A stretch of DNA of 51,556 bases from RGIG9041 sp045657265 (GTDB lineage: Bacteria > Bacillota > Clostridia > Oscillospirales > QAKW01): the NCBI GenBank assembly GCA_045657265.1, contig JAZOSU010000014.1, forward strand, positions 1 through 51,556, read 5' to 3'. The stretch's first letter is position 1; each line of letters begins with the position of its first letter. This document shows, one piece after another, positions 43,396 through 49,902 of this stretch. Position numbers and translations under genes: made by a program. Below the pieces are notes generated by a model, which was given only the letters and a program-made list of their open reading frames with translations, ran no database searches and had not been told where the DNA came from.

Positions 43396-44023
43396 GTCTT
43401 ACAGCAGCTTTTTTATTAAAATGGGAATCGTCATTCATTATTTTTATATCAAAACTGCCGCCTTTATAAAAATCTACTTCAAAAACCGCAGTATTTACAA
43501 CCTTGGGAGTATCACGAACTCTGGTTATATCATCAAACAATAGTTTTGTAAAAATTGCTCTGATGGTTCCGCCGTGAGAAACGACTGCAATTGTTTTATC
43601 AGGGTTTTTGTCAATTGTTTTCAAAAGTGTCTGACACGCAGTATCATAAAACTCTTTATACGTCTGTCCGCCGGGCGCGTCCATTTCATAAAACTTATTT
43701 TTAAAACATTCAAAATGCTCCGGCATAAATTTTTCAAATTCTTTAATGGGCATTCCCTGTATATCTCCGAAGTCGAATTCGATAAAACCTTTTTCCTTTT
43801 AAATTTCAATATCCCGCTCACCTTTTACGGCAATGGCAGTTTTATATGTACGTAAAAGAGGACTGGAATAAATTTTATCCGGCTTGATATTTTTAAATCT
43901 TTCTTTGAGAAACTCGAGCTGGATTTCTCCCTCGGGAAAAATATCAAATTATTTAGTCCCCTGCAAAATTCTGTCTCTGTTTGCAACGGATTCGCAATGT
44001 CTTACAAAATATACTTCCGTCAT
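43385..44023 (-). pseudogene. Histidine phosphatase (phosphoglycerate-mutase family) with two nonsense codons
   Basis: One continuous 213-codon frame from ATG 44023 encodes a full histidine phosphatase, interrupted by TAA at 43949-43951 (codon 25) and 43799-43801 (codon 75). The family features are all there: FVRHCES with the catalytic His, KIYSSPLLRTYKTA, FDFGDIQGM, and VVSHGGTIRA with the second His. No frameshift or deletion is seen, so the damage looks recent. A 122-codon restart from 43753 lacks the catalytic RH motif. Its ATG overlaps the stop of the ribbon-helix-helix gene by 4 bases. Confidence 0.85.
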
Positions 44024-44223
44024 TTTATTTCAAGCTCCAACGGTTTATCAATTTCATCAGAAACATATTTCCCTGTTTTTTTACGGCTTTTAACGCATTC
44101 TGACAGCAAATATTCAATCTGTCCGTTAAGAGATCTGAAATCATCTTCTGCCCAGGACGCTATTTCATCATATAATTTTGAGGAAAGCCTGAGAGGAACC
44201 TGTTTTTTTGTCTGATTATTCAT
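44020..44223 (-). CDS. Arc-type ribbon-helix-helix DNA-binding protein
   Basis: 67 residues with a classic ribbon-helix-helix: strand KKQVPLRLSS, helix KLYDEIASWAEDD, then RSLNGQIEYLLSECV, and a charged tail. Probably a dimeric repressor. It follows the SPFH gene with a one-base gap and precedes the phosphatase pseudogene with ATGA overlap. SPFH plus an Arc-type gene is a pairing I know from Clostridia. It may bind the palindrome in front of the SPFH gene; that is inference. Confidence 0.85.
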   Translation of the reverse strand: MNNQTKKQVPLRLSSKLYDEIASWAEDDFRSLNGQIEYLLSECVKSRKKTGKYVSDEIDKPLELEIK

Positions 44224-44224
44224 T

Positions 44225-45253
44225 TTAATATAAACTTCCTGAATTTACTATAGGTTGAGCATCGTGATTACCGCAAAGAACTACCAGCAGATTTGAAACC
44301 ATAGCCGCTTTTCTTTCTTCGTCAAGATTTACAACGTTATTTTCATTAAGACGTTCAAGAGCAAGTTCAACCATTCCAACGGCGCCGTCAACTATCATTT
44401 TTCTTGCATCAATTATAGCTGATGCCTGCTGACGCTGAAGCATAACTGCGGCAATTTCGGGTGCATATGCAAGATATGTTATACGTGCTTCAATAACCTC
44501 AAGTCCTGCATTAGCCACTTTCTGCTGAATCTCGTCACGTATTCTCTTTGCAACAACTTCGCTTGAACCGCGAAGACTTCCCTCATCTGCAATGCCGTCT
44601 CCCGTAGTATCTACATTAGGAGCAATGTCGTATGGATATATTCTGACAATATCACGAAGAGCACTGTCACACTGAAGAGAAAGATACTCTTTGTAATTAT
44701 CTACATTAAATACCGCTTTTGCAGTATCTACAACACGCCACATAACAGCAATGCCGATTTCAACCGGATTTCCCAGACAATCGTTAATTTTCTGTCTGTT
44801 ATTGTTAAGCGTCATAATTTTAAGAGAAATTTTCTTGTCAACACTCTGATAAGAAGTCGATGCCATTGCAGAAACAATTACATCCTGTTTTGATGATGCA
44901 GTTACATCTCCGCTCTGATTGAGTTTTGTTTTAGCCGCAGGATTTACCGCAACACAAAACGGATTTACATAATAAAACCCATCTTCTTTTATTGTACCGA
45001 TATATTTTCCGAAAAGAGTAAGTACAAGCGCTTCAGACGGTTTTAAAATTCTGAGTCCCAAAAACGGAATCCAACCGATACAAACCCATATAACGCCTAT
45101 TGCCATAAGAGCAACACTTAAAAAATCTGCTCCGTTTGTATCAAGCATTATTCCAGCTGTAATTACAGCGGCTATTGCCCCAAGATAAAGCAGTGATGTA
45201 AAAAATAAAACTGCCATACCGTTTTTTCTGTTTGTTAAAGTAATTTCTTTCAT
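44225..45253 (-). CDS. SPFH/band 7 membrane protein
   Basis: A stomatin/flotillin-like scaffold. Two membrane segments (about residues 14-37 and 43-70) precede the band 7 domain (about 75-260: GFYYVNPF, VMWRVVDTAKAVFNV, ALRDIVRIYPYDIAP), and a helical region follows (APEIAAVMLQRQQASAIIDARK). The order is near that of slipins rather than true flotillins. 342 aa. AAGGAA lies about 8 nt before the ATG. Function: a membrane-domain scaffold, details unknown. Confidence 0.9.
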   Translation of the reverse strand: MKEITLTNRKNGMAVLFFTSLLYLGAIAAVITAGIMLDTNGADFLSVALMAIGVIWVCIGWIPFLGLRILKPSEALVLTLFGKYIGTIKEDGFYYVNPFCVAVNPAAKTKLNQSGDVTASSKQDVIVSAMASTSYQSVDKKISLKIMTLNNNRQKINDCLGNPVEIGIAVMWRVVDTAKAVFNVDNYKEYLSLQCDSALRDIVRIYPYDIAPNVDTTGDGIADEGSLRGSSEVVAKRIRDEIQQKVANAGLEVIEARITYLAYAPEIAAVMLQRQQASAIIDARKMIVDGAVGMVELALERLNENNVVNLDEERKAAMVSNLLVVLCGNHDAQPIVNSGSLY

Positions 45254-45266
45254 AGTAACATTTCCT

Positions 45267-45299
45267 TTCTTTGTGATATCAAAATGATATCACAAAGAA
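45267..45299 (-). promoter_or_regulatory. Perfect palindrome over the SPFH promoter, candidate operator
   Basis: Perfect 15-bp arms (45267-45281 and 45285-45299) with a 3-bp centre; the half-site is TTCTTTGTGATATCA. It overlaps the -10 hexamer and the expected start of transcription. There is no T run, so it is not a normal terminator. A repressor site is the simplest reading. Confidence 0.65.
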
Positions 45300-45312
45300 T
45301 ACAAAACGTCAA
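45284..45312 (-). promoter_or_regulatory. Promoter of the SPFH operon
   Basis: On the minus strand TTGACG (45307-45312), a 17-bp spacer and TATCAT (45284-45289), each five of six to consensus. The -35 begins just after the MBOAT gene stop. Confidence 0.7.
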
Positions 45313-45314
45313 TA

Positions 45315-46667
45315 TCAGAATCTGAAATATATAAACGGATTAAAAGATGAGCTTATGATATACACTATGCAGATAAATAGAAAAACAAGTGTCAGTATAT
45401 TTGCAAGTGTTTCATTTAATTTGATTTTTTTAGAAATGGGAAACATACAAATTATTCCTATTGGGATATAAACAAAGCCTGTAAGAAGTGATGTGTTTGA
45501 AAGAATCATCTGTTGCCACTGTGTTTTTGTAAATGAAAACATTGTATAGAGCGCGTTTTGCATACTGCTAAAATCAGTTCTGTCAAAAATAACCCAGCTT
45601 ATGAGTACAAAGAACATTGTATATATCCAGCGGAGTATTTTAGGACATTTATCAAGAATTTTGCTAAGAAAATATTTTTCTATAAGCAAAAGTGCCGCAT
45701 AGTAAACTCCCCACAAAACAAAGTTCCAGGAGGCACCGTGCCAAAGTCCCGTAAGAGCCCACACTACGCAGATATTAAAAATATGTCTTGCCTTAGAGCA
45801 GCGATTTCCACCCAAAGGAATGTAGATATAGTCTCTGAACCAGCTGGAAAGAGAAATATGCCAACGTCTCCAGAATTCCGTTATCGAAAGCGAAATATAG
45901 GGATAATCAAAGTTTTCAAGGAAATTAAATCCGAACATTTTCCCAAGACCTATAGCCATATCGCTATATCCCGAAAAATCGAAATATATCTGAAGAGCAT
46001 ACGCAAATGCGGCAATCCAATACATAGCTGTTCCGAATTCACTTCCGCCTTCATATACTGTTTTGCAAACAAGAGCTACATTATTTGCAATAATGACTTT
46101 TTTTGCAAGACCAACGGTAAATCGGCGAAGACCTATACAGACTCCGTCGAGCGTTTCTTTTCTTGAAAGAATTTCTTCTTCGACTGTCTGATAGCGGACT
46201 ATAGGCCCTGCTATAAGCTGCGGGAAGAAAGAAACATAAAGAGTTAAGTTAAAAAAGTTTTTCTGAAGTTTAACCTCGCCCTTGAAAAGATCTGCCACAT
46301 ATGAAATTATCTGAAATGTATAAAAACTTATTCCTATAGGAAGTCTTATAGGAGATATTTCCAAACCGATATTATCGCATACAAAATTAAGGTATTTGAA
46401 CACAAATAAATTAGAAACCAGCAAAACCAGAGTAACAACAAGAGCTGATTTTCTGTATTTTGTTTTTTCCATAATTATACCGCCGATGTACGCAACAAAA
46501 GATGCGGCTAACATAGAAACAATATAAATCGGCTCCCCCCATGCATAAAAAATGAGAGATGCCACAAGAAGAACAATATTACGATATATTCTGTTCTTCA
46601 CAGGGAAATACAAAAGAAAAACTATTGGGAAGAAAAAGAAAATAAACGAAACGCTTGAAAAAGTCAT
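45315..46667 (-). CDS. MBOAT-family O-acyltransferase (AlgI/DltB-like)
   Basis: Membrane acyltransferase that moves acetyl groups across the membrane onto a surface polymer. About 11 membrane segments; the MBOAT core has FFPQLIAGPIVRY, YFDFSGYSDMAIG, TEFWRRWHISLS and the catalytic-His motif GLWHGASWNFVLWG. 450 aa, full length. It overlaps the DHHW gene by 4 bases, giving the usual AlgI plus AlgJ/X-like pair. The acceptor polymer is not identified by any neighbour. Confidence 0.93.
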   Translation of the reverse strand: MTFSSVSFIFFFFPIVFLLYFPVKNRIYRNIVLLVASLIFYAWGEPIYIVSMLAASFVAYIGGIIMEKTKYRKSALVVTLVLLVSNLFVFKYLNFVCDNIGLEISPIRLPIGISFYTFQIISYVADLFKGEVKLQKNFFNLTLYVSFFPQLIAGPIVRYQTVEEEILSRKETLDGVCIGLRRFTVGLAKKVIIANNVALVCKTVYEGGSEFGTAMYWIAAFAYALQIYFDFSGYSDMAIGLGKMFGFNFLENFDYPYISLSITEFWRRWHISLSSWFRDYIYIPLGGNRCSKARHIFNICVVWALTGLWHGASWNFVLWGVYYAALLLIEKYFLSKILDKCPKILRWIYTMFFVLISWVIFDRTDFSSMQNALYTMFSFTKTQWQQMILSNTSLLTGFVYIPIGIICMFPISKKIKLNETLANILTLVFLFICIVYIISSSFNPFIYFRF

Positions 46668-47800
46668 ATATTCTTATCCTCCAAATTAAAATCTTCTGCA
46701 AAAAATACGTTTGCACTTCCGATAATGAGAACTTTATCTATATTGTGCTGTTCAAGATATGAAGACAGTTCAAATTCTTTATTATAACGCAAGTCAATCG
46801 AGCAAAGGGTGTTAAAATGGCTTGAAAGAATTTCCAATATCGCATTATCATACGAATCACCGATTACAAGAAGATTCTCTTTTTCGGGCGCATAGTTTTT
46901 AAACACTACCTCACCTATATCTGCGCCGTACCAACCTCCGTAAGAAAAACTCGTATCAGAATGTCCGTATTTTTCCTGCTTTGCACCGTAATAGTATATT
47001 TCTGACGGTTTATAGTCAAAAACATTTACTTTAAGTTGTTCTTTATAACCTGCAATACCTTTTCCCTTGGCATATGCACCGGAAAATTCTTCTGTCAGGA
47101 TTTTTGTATCAGACGGTATAAGAGGCATCTGTCCGTCTGTAAGCATTTCAACAATTTCAGTATATGCTTTATACGAACCGTCAAGATTCCAATGATGGTC
47201 GGTTTTATAAAAATATTTTTTATAAGTTTCAAATGAATCAACCGAAAATTTACTGAAATTCTGTATATTTATTTTATCTTTTATATAGTCATACGCTCCG
47301 AAACGTTCACCTGTCTCAAAGTTAATATCTATATCCTTTTCAACGTAATAACCGAAAAATTCAGTTTCTGGATGAGCATTTACAACAGCGTTAATATTTG
47401 AAATTCTTTTTTCTATGCCAGTTTTATATGTTTCAAGGTCATATTTCTGTGTACAGAAATATTCACCGTCATAGAGTTTCATACCCATAAGCTCCATATA
47501 TCTGTTCTGACTTGCCTGTTTAAGCGGATCAGTAAGTTTTTTCAGATATAATGAATTAATATCGTTATAAGCTTTTTTGAGAGACTGAGCAAAGGGAATC
47601 TGGTCCATAAGACCGTTTTCCACGCTACTTTGAAAAGAAGAATTAACAAATCCAGAAAAAGAAAATGCGGTCATTTTATCTGCAGGTCTGTTTTCATATT
47701 CATTTATTTCTTTTGGAAAAAAGACTGTTCTGATAAGACCTGCAACAAGAGATACAATTATTACAGAAACAAATACCGTATTTAAAATCTTTCTTTTCAC
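46664..47800 (-). CDS. DHHW-motif protein, AlgJ/AlgX-like O-acetylation partner
   Basis: Extracytoplasmic SGNH-like protein that works with the MBOAT protein in polymer O-acetylation. An N-terminal membrane segment (about residues 5-27) is followed by the catalytic domain with YKTDHHWNLDGSY and the late Ser motif VIGDSYDNA. 378 aa. The start is GTG at 47800, overlapping the stop of the MFS stump (TAGTG), with GGAGG 7 nt upstream. It is transcribed from the promoter in front of the MFS remnant. Confidence 0.88.
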   Translation of the reverse strand: MKRKILNTVFVSVIIVSLVAGLIRTVFFPKEINEYENRPADKMTAFSFSGFVNSSFQSSVENGLMDQIPFAQSLKKAYNDINSLYLKKLTDPLKQASQNRYMELMGMKLYDGEYFCTQKYDLETYKTGIEKRISNINAVVNAHPETEFFGYYVEKDIDINFETGERFGAYDYIKDKINIQNFSKFSVDSFETYKKYFYKTDHHWNLDGSYKAYTEIVEMLTDGQMPLIPSDTKILTEEFSGAYAKGKGIAGYKEQLKVNVFDYKPSEIYYYGAKQEKYGHSDTSFSYGGWYGADIGEVVFKNYAPEKENLLVIGDSYDNAILEILSSHFNTLCSIDLRYNKEFELSSYLEQHNIDKVLIIGSANVFFAEDFNLEDKNI

Positions 47801-48036
47801 TAAAAGTCCTCCGAATTACAAAACTTTTTCCATTTTTTAATACATATACTACATATTATTATCTGACCCAAGCCATAAGTTATAAACGATCCGGTAACAG
47901 CAATACTTGCAAGATCTTTTGTAATACCAAGATCAGTTATTATGGCAGAAATTGATGCCTGATAATTTATTCTTGTAATATAGCTCACAAAATATACAAG
48001 GCAACAAAGAATTGAAAAATGTTTTACTTTTCTCAT
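47800..48036 (-). pseudogene. 5' stump of an MFS (organophosphate antiporter-type) transporter
   Basis: The first about 62 residues match the start of a major-facilitator transporter of the UhpT/GlpT kind: YFVSYITRINYQASI, then ITDLGITKDLASIAVTGSFITYGLGQII. After helix 2 it breaks off into CIKKWKKFCNSEDF and a TAG. Ten or so helices are missing, so it cannot transport. Its start keeps a good ribosome site (GAGGTG) and a strong promoter. The stop overlaps the DHHW start, so translating the stump may help DHHW translation. Confidence 0.75.
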
Positions 48037-48067
48037 AGTATTTGCACCTCATTCCCATAACTTTTGA

Positions 48068-48096
48068 ATTATAGCACATTAATCTTGTTTTATCAA
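48068..48096 (-). promoter_or_regulatory. Strong promoter before the MFS stump and O-acetylation pair
   Basis: On the minus strand TTGATA (48091-48096), a 17-bp spacer and a perfect TATAAT (48068-48073). Confidence 0.75.
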
Positions 48097-48100
48097 CAAA

Positions 48101-48126
48101 AAAGAGCCTTAAAGGCTCTTTTTTTA
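48101..48126 (-). terminator. Terminator after the amidohydrolase gene
   Basis: An 8- to 10-bp stem (48101-48108 with 48114-48121) with A and T runs; six T follow on the minus strand. It overlaps the stop region of the amidohydrolase gene. Confidence 0.85.
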
Positions 48127-48918
48127 TATTCCCAAAAGTCGTTTTGCGTTTTTATAAAGAATTTTTTCTTTAATATCTTGTGAGATTGACAATTTCTCGA
48201 ATATTTTCAATTCTTCCCCCGCTTTGCTCCATGGACTGTCCGAGCCAAACAGTATATTATCTTCTCCCACACCCTCAACTATTTTTAAAAACAAATCGTG
48301 AGGATAATACTTGAATCCCATAGACGTATCAATATATATCCCTGTTCCCGAAAGATATTTTTCAACGTCTTGCCACATTTTTGCAGAGCCAAGATGCGCC
48401 GCAATTATTGTTCCACCCTTCATTTGTTTCATAATATTTGCAAACTGTTTCGGACTGCTTTTATAAGGTGGCGGGAATGCAGGGTCATATCCTGCGTGAA
48501 ACAAAATCATAAGACCTTTTGACAGTGCGTAATCATAGATTTTAAGCATATTGTCGTCATCTACAACAAAATCCTGATACTCAGGATGAAGTTTTATACC
48601 TTTAAGACCCAGAGAACAAACAAAATCAATATCACGTTTATAATCATCGGTTGCAGGATGAATACCGCCGAAAGATATAATCCTTTTATTCTGAGCATTT
48701 TTTGCCCATTCGTTTAAACTTTTAACCTGAGACGGTTTTGTGACAACAGGCTGCAAAACAGATATGTCGACCCCGAAATCATCCATAACGTTTATAAGTG
48801 AGTTTACTGTTCCGTCGTGGCACGGCTCATATATTCTTCCGCATTTTTCCACAAGCCCGTCAATAGCTCTTTTTGCTATTGCATCAGGAAATGCATGTGT
48901 ATGAAAATCTATTACCAT
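48124..48918 (-). CDS. Amidohydrolase-superfamily (TIM-barrel) hydrolase
   Basis: Metal-dependent hydrolase or decarboxylase of the Amidohydro_2 type. Metal ligands are visible as DFHTHAF, FHAGYD and AHLGS, with the final Asp in FGSDSPW. 264 aa. The ATG at 48918 is chosen because GAGGTG lies 6 nt before it; an in-frame GTG at 48927 is the ribosome site itself. Substrate unknown. It stands alone between terminators. Confidence 0.88.
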   Translation of the reverse strand: MVIDFHTHAFPDAIAKRAIDGLVEKCGRIYEPCHDGTVNSLINVMDDFGVDISVLQPVVTKPSQVKSLNEWAKNAQNKRIISFGGIHPATDDYKRDIDFVCSLGLKGIKLHPEYQDFVVDDDNMLKIYDYALSKGLMILFHAGYDPAFPPPYKSSPKQFANIMKQMKGGTIIAAHLGSAKMWQDVEKYLSGTGIYIDTSMGFKYYPHDLFLKIVEGVGEDNILFGSDSPWSKAGEELKIFEKLSISQDIKEKILYKNAKRLLGI

Positions 48919-48950
48919 TTCTATCACCTCTAACCGATATTAGTATAAAT

Positions 48951-48979
48951 AAAAAGCCTTGAAAAAATCAAGGCTTTTT
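48951..48979 (-). terminator. Terminator after trxB
   Basis: A 12-bp stem with a 5-nt loop, followed on the minus strand by TATTTATA; the stem foot itself ends in T residues. The plus strand has a matching T run. Confidence 0.85.
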
Positions 48980-48982
48980 TGT

Positions 48983-49894
48983 TTATTTTACGGAATCGAC
49001 AAATTTACATGCCGCAATAGCCGCAACTGCGCCGTCACCTGTTGCAGTTGTTATCTGTCTGACAGTTTTTGTTCTGCAGTCTCCTGCTACAAAAATACCG
49101 TTTTGAGCATTTTCAGGGACGCAGGATTCATCTGAAATCACGTATCCGTATTCATTAAGAGAAATTACTGATTTAAAAGGTTCGTTTTCAGGCATTTGTC
49201 CTATAGCAACAAAAACTCCATCGCACAGAAGATTCTGAACATCCCCTTTAACGTCAAGCTCAATGCCCTCAAATTTATCTTCACCGAGTATTTTATTTAC
49301 TGTAGAGGAAAGTATCATTTCAACATTTTCTCTCTTTTCAAGCTCATTCTGAAGCTTTATTTCACCTGTGAGAAAATCAAGATTCTGAACAACGTAAACC
49401 TTTTTACAGATATCAGAAAGCATTACTGCCTCCTGAAGCGCAGAATTCCCACCTCCGATTATTGCAACGGTTTTATCTTTATAAAAAGCACCGTCACAAA
49501 CAGCGCAATAAGAAATCCCCTCACCTGTAAAGTCCGTTTCTCTGTCAAGTCCTAACATTCTGTGTTTTGAACCTGCCGCAATAATAACTGATTTTGCTTT
49601 ATATTCAGCGCCTTCGCAAACAACTGTAAAATCTCCCGACGTACCTTTTATTGCAGTCACTGTATCAAGTTCAATGTCTGCACCAAGTCCAAGGGTTTGC
49701 TCTACAAGTTTATCTGCAAATTCAATACCGCTCATAACCGCAAAACCGGGATAATTTTCAACTCTCGGAGAATGGGTTATCTGACCGCCGAAGGTTGAGC
49801 GTTCTATAACCAGAACGCTCTTTTCAGCACGTCTTGCATAAATTGCGGCAGTCAGACCTGCAGGTCCCGCGCCTACAACTATAATATCGTACAT
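48983..49894 (-). CDS. trxB: Thioredoxin reductase
   Basis: FAD enzyme that reduces thioredoxin-like disulfides with NADPH. The FAD motif is GAGPAGLTAAIYARRA, the redox pair is CAVC (Cys 130 and 133), the NAD(P)H motif is GGGNSALQEA, and the C-terminal FAD motif is FVAGDCRTK with QITTATGDGAVAA. 303 aa, typical. It starts 8 nt after the nrdD stop, with AGGTGG overlapping that stop, so it is cotranscribed with the reductase gene whose tail contains a thioredoxin domain. Confidence 0.94.
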   Translation of the reverse strand: MYDIIVVGAGPAGLTAAIYARRAEKSVLVIERSTFGGQITHSPRVENYPGFAVMSGIEFADKLVEQTLGLGADIELDTVTAIKGTSGDFTVVCEGAEYKAKSVIIAAGSKHRMLGLDRETDFTGEGISYCAVCDGAFYKDKTVAIIGGGNSALQEAVMLSDICKKVYVVQNLDFLTGEIKLQNELEKRENVEMILSSTVNKILGEDKFEGIELDVKGDVQNLLCDGVFVAIGQMPENEPFKSVISLNEYGYVISDESCVPENAQNGIFVAGDCRTKTVRQITTATGDGAVAAIAACKFVDSVK

Positions 49895-49902
49895 TCTGCC
49901 AC

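Noticed and set aside
43385..44023. TAA read as a sense codon (recoding) in the phosphatase gene
   Set aside because: TAA is the normal stop of many intact genes here, such as htrA, the kinase and serS, so nonsense mutation is the simpler reading.
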